Origin: CAZUNO01 sp964621445 [NCBI: Candidatus Hadarchaeota archaeon]
Lineage (GTDB): Archaea; CAYQAE01; CAYVLA01
DNA: 20,249 bases
NCBI GenBank assembly: GCA_964621445.1
Contig: CAZUNO010000034.1
Span: 1-20,249 of the forward strand
Direction: 5' to 3'
This document shows positions 1 through 7,318 of this stretch, one piece after another. The notes below the pieces were generated by a model that was given only the letters and a program-made list of their open reading frames with translations, ran no database searches and was not told where the DNA came from. Within the stretch, counting starts at the first letter, position 1, and each line of letters begins with the position of its first letter. Position numbers and translations under genes: made by a program.

Positions 1-224
1 TCAGCTGGGAAGCTCCCGCCTGCGGTTAGGGAGTATAGCTGTGTCTCGGTGTGGCTGTTGCCGTTCAGTTCGACGATCCATTCGGATACGCCGTCCTGGT
101 CGACGTCGCCCCACCAGCCACCGTTCTCCTGCCTCCTGTTCACCGCGATATGCTCGTTCAGGTAGTAGTACTCTAGGGCACCGGTTGCTGCCCCTTTCCT
201 CCATCCGTTTCCGGAAATCCCGGA
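1..224 (-). pseudogene. Partial coding frame without a start codon, running off the left edge
   Basis: Read on the minus strand, this stretch stays open for 74 codons after an in-frame TGA at 227-225 and continues past the window edge. The translation looks like real protein, with segments such as ALEYYYLNEHIAV and GDVDQDGVSEWIVELNG. The second has a D-x-D-x-D-G core reminiscent of calcium-binding loops in extracellular repeat proteins. There is no ATG or TTG between the stop and the good-looking sequence; the first possible start is a GTG (VNRRQ) about 30 codons in. The frame also abuts the start of the plus-strand gene at 227 within three bases, leaving no room for normal 5' regions. I read it as a gene truncated or frameshifted at its 5' end, but a GTG-started gene continuing to the left is possible. 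Family not recognised. Confidence 0.4.
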
Positions 225-226
225 TC

Positions 227-1534
227 ATGAAATACTTAATAGAGAGTACAGAGCCCCCAGAACGTTCCCGGGCCCTGTTCTTGAGGATATTGGTTATCTG
301 CGTTTTTTCTGTTCTCTTTATTATTCCGATATCCCTGGGTGCCCAGGAGATGGCTTCCAAGAGAGTCCCGGTTCTCTATCTTGGTGATCCTCTTCACGGG
401 TTCACTCCCTTTGTGCCCCTTAATGAGGATGCCATAATCGAGGTCGATCCCATAGCGGCTTATCATCACGGCGGCTACGCCGTCTCTTTGACCAACATCA
501 GACGCTACATCCGGATCTATATGCCACGTAGCTATGACCAGTATCTGGAAAAATACGACGTAATGATCATCTCCAACGCCTATCAGGCATCCATCCACCA
601 CTCCCATCAGATCTGGTTCAGGGACGGTGTCCTGGAAGATGGGATGGGGTTGACCATGATCGCGGGACAGGATAGCTTTGGGGCCTCCAGTAGCCGACCC
701 GATGCCAGCTGGGCAGGGACTCCGGTGGAGGAGGTTCTCCCGGTCAAGATTCCAACCGGTCCCCAGGTAATCGAACATAACTGGATAAGATGGAAGACCA
801 TGCAGATTGTGGATCACCAAAATGAATTCATATCGAGCCTTCCCTATCAACCAAAACCCGGGTACATGAAGATGCCCGTTAATGGTCAGCTCGTTGGGTT
901 GAAGGAGGGGGGTAGGATGCTGGCCCGTTGGATATATCCCGAACTTGGAAATCCACCACTTTACGCAACCTGGGACATCTCATCGGGCAGAACCTACGCC
1001 ATGATGCATGAGTGGGCAAATCCCGGTACCCAGGGAGGGGGCAGGTACTTCTCTCGCTGGGAATACCTACCGGATTATGCCATCAACCTGGTTCTATATC
1101 TAGCGAAGAGGGAGTTATCCCCGGATTACCTCGCCCTCCATCAGTACAGGGAGCTTGTGCACCGTCTATTCATAGGTAGAAACACCCTGATTTCCCTGAT
1201 AGATTTCGTGGAGAGCTTCGGGGGCAACTCCGGGGAGATATACGAGGAAGTGGAGAACCTGGATATCATGGTGAGAGAGACGGAAGAATACTACATAAAC
1301 CAGGACAGCGGTGCCGCTCTTGAGGGGATACGGACCGCTGTGGATAAACAGGGTCAGATCGAGGAGCTTGCCATCGAGGTAAAGGACCGAGCCCTCCTAT
1401 GGGTCTACATCACGGAATGGCTGAGCGTCATGGGGGTAATGCTGCTTTCGGGCTCGATCCTATGGAACCTGATGGTTCGCAGGCGATTATTTAGGGGAGT
1501 CAGCCATACTAGACTTCGGAAAGCCTCCGATTAA
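227..1534 (+). CDS. Membrane-anchored amidotransferase-like protein, paralog A
   Basis: This 435-residue protein belongs to a family present three times in the window. Residues 19-38 form an export signal or N-terminal membrane helix (FLRILVICVFSVLFIIPISL). Next comes a Rossmann-like region beginning VPVLYLGDPLHG, with a strand EKYDVMIISNAYQ, which resembles class I glutamine amidotransferase-like domains. At the expected nucleophile elbow the sequence is AGQDSFGAS, so there is no catalytic Cys. A helical segment (about 310-385, with FVESFGGNSGEIYEE) leads to KDRA and a C-terminal membrane segment at about 390-417, followed by a basic tail RRRLFRG. The topology suggests an extracytoplasmic domain held by the C-terminal anchor. 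The ATG at 227 was chosen because the upstream 62 codons of the same frame are Arg/Ser-rich noise opposite the frame at 1-224. No clear TATA box or ribosome binding site precedes it. Function unknown; probably a non-enzymatic binding or scaffolding role. Confidence 0.8.
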   Translation: MKYLIESTEPPERSRALFLRILVICVFSVLFIIPISLGAQEMASKRVPVLYLGDPLHGFTPFVPLNEDAIIEVDPIAAYHHGGYAVSLTNIRRYIRIYMPRSYDQYLEKYDVMIISNAYQASIHHSHQIWFRDGVLEDGMGLTMIAGQDSFGASSSRPDASWAGTPVEEVLPVKIPTGPQVIEHNWIRWKTMQIVDHQNEFISSLPYQPKPGYMKMPVNGQLVGLKEGGRMLARWIYPELGNPPLYATWDISSGRTYAMMHEWANPGTQGGGRYFSRWEYLPDYAINLVLYLAKRELSPDYLALHQYRELVHRLFIGRNTLISLIDFVESFGGNSGEIYEEVENLDIMVRETEEYYINQDSGAALEGIRTAVDKQGQIEELAIEVKDRALLWVYITEWLSVMGVMLLSGSILWNLMVRRRLFRGVSHTRLRKASD

Positions 1535-1666
1535 GGATTCTTAGCACCTCTATCAATGAGTCCAGGTAAGGCATGGATTGATCATTACAGGGATTCAACC
1601 CCAGGGAGAGACCCAAACACATTTCCCAGGGGATAATTCCATGTTTCAGGAAAGGATAGATGCGAA

Positions 1667-3118
1667 ATGGCATTGATCGATATTGGTTCCCAAAAGCAGC
1701 TTCTGTTCGACGATTACCTGATGGAGAGTATTACAGACACCAGGCAGGTCCTAAACCGGGCCAGGAAGGTTGTTGATAATCCGGTACTCGCTACCGATCG
1801 TCCCTGGGAGGGCAACGACCTTCGTTTGGGGCAGGTGATTTTTGACGAGCGGGAGGGTATCTTCAGGATGTGGTACTCGGCCACGGAATGTTGGGCTCAC
1901 CAGGGAGAGGATGGTGTTGTGGTGGAAGGGGGAGAGAACAGCTTCATATGCCTGGCAAATTCGGATGACGGAATAAACTGGGAGAGGCCGGAGTTAGGTC
2001 TAGTCGAGTTCGAGGGTTCCTGTGCCAATAACATCCTGCCCGAAGAGATGTATATGCCATACCTCTTTCAGGACCTGCACGAGGAGGACCCTGAAAAAAG
2101 GTACAAGGGTCTCAGACGGACCAGTGGAGAAGACGGCATGCGTTTCGACCTCTACTACTCACCCGACGGATTTGAGTGGTCGCCTTTCCCGAACAACCCG
2201 GCCATCGACACCTCTAGCCTGCCCGGGCGGTGGGGACCTACCCACTTTATGGGCTGGGACCCGATCCGTGAGGTGTACGCGGTCCACATGGAGAACTGTC
2301 ATCACCGACATTGCCCGCTGGGCAAGCGGGTTATAGGAAGATCGGAGAGCCCGGATATGTTGGATTGGACGGAGCCGGAAACCATCATCATTCCCGATGG
2401 GGAGGACTACCCCGACACCCAGTTCTACGCCATGCCGGCCACTACATATGAGGGTGTCTATATAGGCCTACTCTGGAACTTTCGAACAACGAACACAACG
2501 CACTATCCGGAGGTGGTGTTCAGCCGGGACGGTATACACTACCAGCGCAGGTACCGGAAGCCGTTCATCGTCCAGGGAGGTCTGGGGGACTTCGACGCCG
2601 TAAGCATATACGTCCAGGCTCCAGTCATTCACCAGGAGGAGATACTTGTGTACTATACGGGCGTTAACTGGAGGTCCCCGGAGACCCTTCTGGAACTGGG
2701 AGACCGGGCAAGGGCAGGGATCGGCCTGGCCAGGCTGCCGATCGATGGATTCGTGTCCCTGGATGGAAAGATAGGAAAGCCCCCGGCGGTGCTCACCGGC
2801 CAAAAGGGACCCGCGAGCTTCAGCCGTGCGGTCACTCGTTCATTCTCCTTTTCCGGTAGCAAGCTTTACCTAAACCTGGAATCTGCCCGCCAGCAGTGGG
2901 GGGCAGGTCCGTGTGATGTCAGGGTTGAGATTCTGGACTCCATCCATCGCCCAATCGAGGGGTTCACCTTTCAGAATGCCGACCCTATAACCAGTACGTC
3001 TTCATCCCACATCGCCTCCTGGGACGGTGAGCCGGAGGTCGGGGAACTCCAGGGAAGACCGGTTAGGCTCCGGTTCTACTTCAAGAACGCGAAGCTCTAT
3101 TCCTTTCAGTTCAGGTAG
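1667..3118 (+). CDS. Five-bladed beta-propeller glycosidase-like protein (GH32/GH43-type fold)
   Basis: The 483-residue protein has no signal peptide and is predicted cytoplasmic. It begins with LLFDDYLMES and NPVLATDRPWEGND, then FDEREGIFRMWYSA, a pattern I associate with propeller proteins of the arabinanase/levansucrase/invertase superfamily that are abundant in Planctomycetes and Bacteroidetes. Repeated blade-like motifs follow (FICLANSDDGINWERP, FDLYYSPDGFEWSPF, VVFSRDGIHYQR). The C terminus, with EGFTFQNADPI and GRPVRLRFYFKNAKLYSFQF, is a small beta-sandwich typical of that group. Catalytic residues cannot be assigned with confidence, so it may be a hydrolase, a phosphorylase or a sugar-binding protein. 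The start ATG follows GAAAGGATAG, a modest ribosome binding site. It lies 132 bases after paralog A on the same strand and converges on the flavodoxin gene. A role in plant or marine polysaccharide breakdown is inference. Confidence 0.75.
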   Translation: MALIDIGSQKQLLFDDYLMESITDTRQVLNRARKVVDNPVLATDRPWEGNDLRLGQVIFDEREGIFRMWYSATECWAHQGEDGVVVEGGENSFICLANSDDGINWERPELGLVEFEGSCANNILPEEMYMPYLFQDLHEEDPEKRYKGLRRTSGEDGMRFDLYYSPDGFEWSPFPNNPAIDTSSLPGRWGPTHFMGWDPIREVYAVHMENCHHRHCPLGKRVIGRSESPDMLDWTEPETIIIPDGEDYPDTQFYAMPATTYEGVYIGLLWNFRTTNTTHYPEVVFSRDGIHYQRRYRKPFIVQGGLGDFDAVSIYVQAPVIHQEEILVYYTGVNWRSPETLLELGDRARAGIGLARLPIDGFVSLDGKIGKPPAVLTGQKGPASFSRAVTRSFSFSGSKLYLNLESARQQWGAGPCDVRVEILDSIHRPIEGFTFQNADPITSTSSSHIASWDGEPEVGELQGRPVRLRFYFKNAKLYSFQFR

Positions 3119-3152
3119 GGTTCATGTCTACACTACAGTAAGAGGGATGGTT

Positions 3153-3620
3153 CTAACGCCACCCGATGATGCCCGATGCCCATGAAACAGCGCGTTCCAG
3201 CTCTCCTTCCATCAATGGGCCCTCCCTGTCCTTCACGTAGAAGCCCTCGGGTTCGGCAGCCGGGACACCCCCCTTCCTGCGAAGTTCCTTGTCGATACGA
3301 GGGGCGGCATAGCCGCCGATCTTCATGAATAGACGCAACCCCCTTCCTACCTCCTCGCCGGAGATCCTGGTGTCGAAGGCCGCCACCTTCACCTCCTTAA
3401 GGGCGGAGTTGGGGATATCGCTCAGGAATTTTCTAGTTGCATCCGAGGCCCTGAAGGCGCGAGTTGGTGAACCCACGATTAGGAGGTCCAGGGGTTCCAG
3501 CCCCCGTGCATCGATTTCCCCGACTTTGTGCATGACGACTTCATCGATGGCGCCGGTAATGGCCTCGGCTACCTTTTTCGTATTACCGAAAAAGGAGTCA
3601 TAAAGTACCAATCGGTTCAT
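3153..3620 (-). CDS. Flavodoxin
   Basis: A 155-residue protein with the flavodoxin fold, expected to bind FMN and carry low-potential electrons in the cytoplasm. The phosphate-binding loop is SFFGNTKKVAEAI at residues 9-21, placed as usual just after the first strand (RLVLYD). The second FMN loop is GSPTRAFRAS at 50-59 after the strand LDLLIVG. A third strand VKVAAFDTRI and a C-terminal helix (GELERAVSWASGIIG) complete the fold. Its length matches short-chain flavodoxins. The ATG follows GGGGTGTACAG, giving a GGTG-type ribosome binding site. It lies on the same strand as, and 34 bases downstream of, two small membrane protein genes and may be cotranscribed with them. No redox partner is encoded beside it, so its partner is unknown; the FAD oxidoreductase at 12 kb is one speculative candidate. 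Confidence 0.88.
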   Translation of the reverse strand: MNRLVLYDSFFGNTKKVAEAITGAIDEVVMHKVGEIDARGLEPLDLLIVGSPTRAFRASDATRKFLSDIPNSALKEVKVAAFDTRISGEEVGRGLRLFMKIGGYAAPRIDKELRRKGGVPAAEPEGFYVKDREGPLMEGELERAVSWASGIIGWR

Positions 3621-3654
3621 CTGTACACCCCATGAAATTCTGCCAGTAAGCCTT

Positions 3655-3909
3655 CTATTCCGAGTTATCGGCCTCCATGGTCAAAGCGACGAAAGCACCA
3701 ATGGCGCCCATGACGCCGCCAATTATGACCATGACTATGGTATCGCTGATCACGAACCCAATCATGCCTGGTCCTTCATAGTAGAAAATGGATCCCCACA
3801 TTACCGGGGCAATTATGAGCCCAGCAATCAGGTGATGGAGAAGGGCTACCGTTGCTCCCAGGGCGCTGCCGCCTAGGATCTTCTCCATATCCATGCTCTG
3901 AGGATCCAC
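3655..3909 (-). CDS. Small membrane protein, two helices (84 residues)
   Basis: A hydrophobic protein with two or three likely membrane helices: about residues 15-40 (GSALGATVALLHHLIAGLII) and 49-78 (MIGFVISDTIVMVIIGGVMG and following), ending in a short acidic tail MEADNSE. The histidine pair in the first helix is notable in so small a protein. The start is a GTG at 3909 that directly follows the TGA of the upstream gene, and GGGGTGAT lies four bases ahead, so ribosome binding supports this start and translational coupling. An ATG six codons in is the alternative. The family is not recognised. The context suggests a two-gene membrane unit with the 69-residue protein upstream, possibly in one operon with flavodoxin. 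Confidence 0.6.
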   Translation of the reverse strand: MDPQSMDMEKILGGSALGATVALLHHLIAGLIIAPVMWGSIFYYEGPGMIGFVISDTIVMVIIGGVMGAIGAFVALTMEADNSE

Positions 3910-4119
3910 TCAATCACCCCCCAGTATCCTGGCCCTAATGGGGTCCCCGTTTGCCCATGTGTAGCCCGCATAGCCGAGTATAGCGAGCTTGATGGCCCAG
4001 AAGAGGCTGGACCCCCCGGGAGCCATGTTCCAAACTATCTCAAGTAGGACCAGCGCGATGACAGGGCACATGGCCGCCCTGAGCACGGCACAACAGTCGA
4101 TACCAAGGATATCCACCAT
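3910..4119 (-). CDS. Small membrane protein, two helices (69 residues)
   Basis: A 69-residue protein with two predicted membrane helices, roughly residues 11-29 (LRAAMCPVIALVLLEIVWN) and 37-53 (FWAIKLAILGYAGYTW), separated by the short loop MAPGGSSL. A Cys pair (DCCAV) lies just before the first helix. I chose ATG 4119 because GTGAT lies four bases upstream. A GTG at 4128 in the same frame would add MIY but would overlap that binding site. An A/T-rich box, TTTAATAT, lies about 65 bases upstream and may be the promoter. Its stop codon TGA is immediately followed by the GTG start of the next small membrane gene, so the two are very likely translated together and may form a complex. No family recognised. 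Confidence 0.55.
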   Translation of the reverse strand: MVDILGIDCCAVLRAAMCPVIALVLLEIVWNMAPGGSSLFWAIKLAILGYAGYTWANGDPIRARILGGD

Positions 4120-4128
4120 ATATATCAC

Positions 4129-4469
4129 GGTGAAAAGGCGATACTTGTTGAAAAGCTTTGCCGGGCTGCCAATTGCTAGGAATATTAAAGGATTTGAAAT
4201 ACCCTATCCTCTAATTATGGGATATGGCATGCCTGGATGGTTTTCCTGAATAGAAAGTAGACCCAATGGGGTGATAAGCATGTGTTTTGGGGAGTGGGAC
4301 ACTGATGGACTTGGTGCTTTTGCCCACCAGATCTACAAGTTGAGGACCTAAATTGGTAAAAAGGAGAAGCGGTGGGCACCCTGTCATTCATCGATGGGTG
4401 GTCGCGACCGAGATGAAGTAATTTCATCCTGTCCTTCCTGCTTCTGTTGATATGGTGGTATGTTTACTT
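4129..4469. other. Gene-poor stretch with palindromes and one possible tiny ORF
   Basis: This 341-base stretch separates two minus-strand transcription units. It holds a candidate promoter (TTTAATAT read on the minus strand, near 4185) for the small membrane genes, and a possible 23-codon plus-strand ORF at 4280-4351. At 4400-4409 there is a perfect 10-base palindrome GGTCGCGACC. At 4412-4428 a six-base stem GATGAA/TTCATC encloses a five-base loop. The hairpin lies 42-58 bases past the stop of the minus-strand gene ending at 4470, so it could take part in transcript end formation, although no T-run follows. I see no RNA gene here. Confidence 0.35.
4280..4351 (+). CDS. Possible 23-residue small protein
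   Basis: An ATG preceded by GGGGTGAT with a four-base spacer, the same ribosome binding motif used by other genes in the window, opens a 23-codon frame ending in TAA. The peptide starts MCFGEWDTDG and ends HQIYKLRT. The composition is protein-like rather than random, and the frame is also open for ten codons upstream. Nothing is recognised in it. It could equally be a decayed remnant of a larger gene, since the frame is flanked by stops at 4247-4249 and 4349-4351. It is included only because of the strong binding site. Confidence 0.25.
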   Translation: MCFGEWDTDGLGAFAHQIYKLRT

Positions 4470-5768
4470 CTAGGAGTCGAAGGTGGTCGTTTTGGTCTCC
4501 TGGTAGAGCTTGCCCCTTATCATGATTTCCCAGACCAGAAAACCGGTTAGGACCGAGGTCCCCGCAACCGACAACCATTCTATGATATACACCCAGGTCA
4601 GCGCCCGGTCCTTGGCCTCTAGAGCCATTTGCATATTCCCTGAAATGGAGGTAATCGATTTTCCGAGCTCTTCCAAGGCCATCCCGTATTCCCCGTCCAT
4701 CCAGTGGTCGTCAGCCCGGTTACGAATCCCCTCGGTGATTGCTAGATGCTCATAGAGCTGGTTGGTGTTGGCGCCGAAACCCTCCGCAAATTCTATAACT
4801 GACAGGAGGAGCGTCATTTGTTGGTTGTATTTGGTTATCAACATGCGGAGTTCGTGCGTCACCGCTACCTCTGGTATACTGGCCCTGGCAGGGAAGTAAA
4901 CCATCCTGGCGATTACATCCTTCCAGTACTCCCAGCGGTAGAAATCTATCATTCCATGGCCAGCCCAGTTGAAGATGAATGCCAGGGTCCTTCCCTTCCC
5001 CACATCCCAGTAAACCAGCGCGGGATCGTCCTTCGGGTCCGAGGGGTGGGTCTCGTCCGTGGTCACTGCGACGGTGGTTGAGCCGGACTTGGGGTGAGGC
5101 CTGTTGGTCGACCATATCATGGGCATGTCCTCCCAGTCTATACCGCCGGTTAGGGGGCTTTGGGTTACGGGCCTCAGCCTGAATAGGTGATCCCGGTAAC
5201 TGGCATGGTCGGTTCCCTCAACCGGCAGTAGCTGGCCGATTGGTGTGGGGTCCCAGGGCGATCCGGGCTTAGGTGTCCAGGCCGTGGAGGTGGTTCCAAA
5301 TGACGTCGCGTCATCGGCCATCAACAGACCGAACCCGTGGTCCTCAACCGCTGCTTTGGTCCAGACATGGAACCTGGCTTTCAGATCCTCCGAACGGATC
5401 CCGGCTATTATCAGCATGTCGTATTTCTCAACCATGTCATCTTCGCTTCTAGGTAGGTAAAGGCGCAGCCACCTCTGCATGCTCCGGTAACCCGTGGCCC
5501 AGCTGGTGCCTATCTCGGCCTCGATCCTGGTCAGCTGTATCTTTGGGTCCTCTATCATGGCCGGGGCCGGGTATCCGGGACCGAGATCGGAGTCACCTAT
5601 GTACAGAACCCTTATTCTCCCGGTCTTGGCGTCGGTTCTCGCACCACTTGGGGGCAAGAGCATAATCAGGAATATGAGGGAAAGAAGGATCGCCGGTGTT
5701 AGCGGCCCAAGAATCGGTATTTCCGTTATGTCTGTACGGTTCATCGAGGTGTGGCACTGCAAAGGCAT
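4470..5768 (-). CDS. Membrane-anchored amidotransferase-like protein, paralog B
   Basis: The 432-residue protein is the second member of the family. A hydrophobic export segment at about 22-40 (LTPAILLSLIFLIMLLPPSG) is followed by RIRVLYIGDSDLGPGYPAP, the strand EKYDMLIIAGIR, and an elbow region MADDATSFGTTS, which again lacks a Cys nucleophile. The later block ALVYWDVGKGRTLAFIFNWA with RWEYWKDVIARMVYFPA matches paralog A block for block. Then come FAEGFGANTNQLYEHL, a helical linker, AKDRA and the C-terminal membrane segment (about 390-417) ending in RGKLYQE. The ATG at 5768 follows AAAGGGGGCC; a second in-frame ATG eight codons later lacks such a site. A TATA-like box TTTAAGTAT about 37 bases upstream suggests its own promoter after the zinc-finger gene. 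Function unknown; extracytoplasmic and anchored by inference. Confidence 0.8.
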   Translation of the reverse strand: MPLQCHTSMNRTDITEIPILGPLTPAILLSLIFLIMLLPPSGARTDAKTGRIRVLYIGDSDLGPGYPAPAMIEDPKIQLTRIEAEIGTSWATGYRSMQRWLRLYLPRSEDDMVEKYDMLIIAGIRSEDLKARFHVWTKAAVEDHGFGLLMADDATSFGTTSTAWTPKPGSPWDPTPIGQLLPVEGTDHASYRDHLFRLRPVTQSPLTGGIDWEDMPMIWSTNRPHPKSGSTTVAVTTDETHPSDPKDDPALVYWDVGKGRTLAFIFNWAGHGMIDFYRWEYWKDVIARMVYFPARASIPEVAVTHELRMLITKYNQQMTLLLSVIEFAEGFGANTNQLYEHLAITEGIRNRADDHWMDGEYGMALEELGKSITSISGNMQMALEAKDRALTWVYIIEWLSVAGTSVLTGFLVWEIMIRGKLYQETKTTTFDS

Positions 5769-5799
5769 GGCCCCCTTTCCCTATAATTATTGGATGGAG

Positions 5800-5810
5800 A
5801 TACTTAAATT
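5800..5810 (-). promoter_or_regulatory. TATA-like box for paralog B
   Basis: Read on the minus strand the box is AATTTAAGTAT, centred about 37 bases before the ATG at 5768. That would give a leader of roughly ten bases containing the GGGGG binding site. It lies in the 75-base gap after the zinc-finger gene. Archaeal consensus match is by eye only. Confidence 0.4.
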
Positions 5811-5843
5811 GGTTTGAAATCCTATGGGGCATGCTATTATACA

Positions 5844-5951
5844 CTACTTCTTGGATTTCGGCTTATCCCCTTTTTTCTTCTTGTGATCATTCAATTCTTT
5901 TTGAGTATCGAAATCCAGACCGCATGACTTGCACTTGTATTTTTCCGACAT
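5844..5951 (-). CDS. 35-residue zinc-finger-like small protein
   Basis: A short frame encodes a 35-residue protein that opens MSEKYKCKSCGLDFDTQKEL and continues with NDHKKKKGD and a lysine-rich tail. The K-C-x2-C-G-x-D-F-x5-E-L-x2-H layout is that of a C2H2 zinc finger, which is common in very small archaeal proteins. The fourth ligand is missing: the residues after His23 are lysines, with no second His or Cys. The domain may bind zinc incompletely, use another ligand, or be a degenerate finger. The basic tail suggests nucleic-acid binding. A TATA-like CTTTATC centred 33 bases before the ATG implies an almost leaderless transcript, which fits the lack of a clear ribosome binding site. It sits between paralogs C and B on the same strand. 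A regulatory role is speculation. Confidence 0.65.
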   Translation of the reverse strand: MSEKYKCKSCGLDFDTQKELNDHKKKKGDKPKSKK

Positions 5952-5980
5952 CCTAGATCGATCGGAGGATTGTGGAAGGA

Positions 5981-5987
5981 GATAAAG
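5981..5987 (-). promoter_or_regulatory. TATA-like box for the small zinc-finger gene
   Basis: CTTTATC on the minus strand, preceded by AAACCC, is centred about 33 bases ahead of the ATG at 5951. In archaea transcription starts about 25 bases past the box, so the message would have a leader of only a few bases. Confidence 0.4.
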
Positions 5988-6079
5988 GGGTTTCCATTCT
6001 CCATCCGGAGATACCGAATATTGCCCCTGGTACCGGTAGAATACATTGGGGGAGGATTAGATTTCTGGCTGGGTGATTT

Positions 6080-7318
6080 TTACTCCTGGGATAGCCTGGT
6101 GATGGTTACCTCCCTGTACAGGCCCCTCCTGACCATCAGCCACCACAGGGTCACCCCGGAGACCAGGGCAACGGCGGTGGTGGCCAGCCACTCCGAGATG
6201 TAGATCCAGGTAAGGGCGCTGTCCTTTGCCTGGTTGGCCTGGTCCATGGCCATGTTGGCAAGTTCCAGGGCCTCCTCCATCTCCTCGCTGGCCTCCTGGT
6301 ATCTGTGTTCCAGATAGTCTAACTCGGCCTGTTCCCTGACCTCGTAGGCATCGGACAGGGTTTCATGCGCCCGGTTGGTATTGGCCCCGACCCGGGAAAC
6401 GAAGTCGGTTACGCTGTGGAACATGGAGGCCATGTCCAGGAAGTACTGGAACTGGACCTTTACGTTCTTGGCGTTCACCGCTTGATCCAGGGTAAAGGTA
6501 TCCCATTCCAGGGTATGAAAACAGATGTTGAGGAATATGAGCTCCCACCATTCCCCGGCTCTCTGCCACTGGGGTCTATCGTAGCCCGGGTGGATCCCGA
6601 AGGACCAAGCTTCGGATTCGCCGTAGGGCCAGGAGATGAATGCGGGGGCCTCGGGTTCCCAGGCCGGGCCGTTGATCATGTATATCCATATCGTTGCTCC
6701 CTCCTTGGCATAACAGGGCCGACATGTCCTATAAATTGGGTCGTCGAAGATACCGGTCTCCTCAAAGGTGGTGAACACTGGGGAGCGGTCCGACGCCAGT
6801 CTTAGGGGTCTGTTGGGCCACCACTCGGCAAATCCAGATTTCTTGGATTCGGCCACGTACCTCTCGTAGTCGATGGGGAAAACGTCCGACAGCGGGCTGG
6901 CCAGCCAGGGGTCCTGGACCTCGGCCCAGGTGCTCAGAGGGTATCCAAAGGACACCTTCCCCTCCATACCTACAAAGTTGACCATCATCTGCTGCTGCTC
7001 CATGGTAAAGAGGTCCATCTTCGGAGCGTTTATGAACAGCACCTCATACTCCAGGAGGCTGTCCCTGTTTCTGGGAAAGTATATCCTGATCTGGCGATGG
7101 AGCTGTTCATCGGACAGTCCGGCAAAGAAGGCCCTCCCAGGGGCCAGAGTGACATCGACACCCGGTTCGGCATCGCCAAGGTGGTTCACCCAACTGCGCA
7201 GATTGCCAACGGTAAGAAATTCCAGCAACCTTTCCTGCTCAGGGACTGCGGCAAAGGCGACCTGATTGAGGATTACCAGGGTCATCAGGATAAGGAGTAG
7301 CTTTCCGTGAAAGGACAT
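6080..7318 (-). CDS. Membrane-anchored amidotransferase-like protein, paralog C
   Basis: The third family member has 412 residues. It starts with a textbook signal peptide (MSFHGKLLLILMTLVILNQV, then AFA), which is why I prefer ATG 7318 over an upstream in-frame ATG at 7387; GAGGGGG also precedes the chosen start. The first domain is shorter than in A and B but keeps the same order: IYFPRNRDSLLEYEVLFIN, GKVSFGYPLS at the elbow (no Cys), then ISWPYGESEAWSFGIHPG in place of the A/B block. It continues with VTDFVSRVGANTNRAHETL, a long acidic helix, AKDSALTWIYISEWLATTAV and the basic tail RRGLYREVTITRL. The last 45 residues are the most conserved part of the family. The acidic helix (EEMEEALELANMAMDQANQA) could form a coiled coil next to the membrane. 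Function unknown. Confidence 0.8.
   Translation of the reverse strand: MSFHGKLLLILMTLVILNQVAFAAVPEQERLLEFLTVGNLRSWVNHLGDAEPGVDVTLAPGRAFFAGLSDEQLHRQIRIYFPRNRDSLLEYEVLFINAPKMDLFTMEQQQMMVNFVGMEGKVSFGYPLSTWAEVQDPWLASPLSDVFPIDYERYVAESKKSGFAEWWPNRPLRLASDRSPVFTTFEETGIFDDPIYRTCRPCYAKEGATIWIYMINGPAWEPEAPAFISWPYGESEAWSFGIHPGYDRPQWQRAGEWWELIFLNICFHTLEWDTFTLDQAVNAKNVKVQFQYFLDMASMFHSVTDFVSRVGANTNRAHETLSDAYEVREQAELDYLEHRYQEASEEMEEALELANMAMDQANQAKDSALTWIYISEWLATTAVALVSGVTLWWLMVRRGLYREVTITRLSQE

Noticed and set aside
41-226. N-terminal extension of paralog A to an ATG at 41
   Set aside because: The 62 extra residues are Arg/Ser/Cys-rich without structure and lie opposite a much better minus-strand frame; the export signal begins only after the ATG at 227.
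236-850. Long minus-strand open frame opposite paralog A
   Set aside because: Its translation shows no domain or membrane pattern, and the plus strand encodes a protein with two paralogs in the window.
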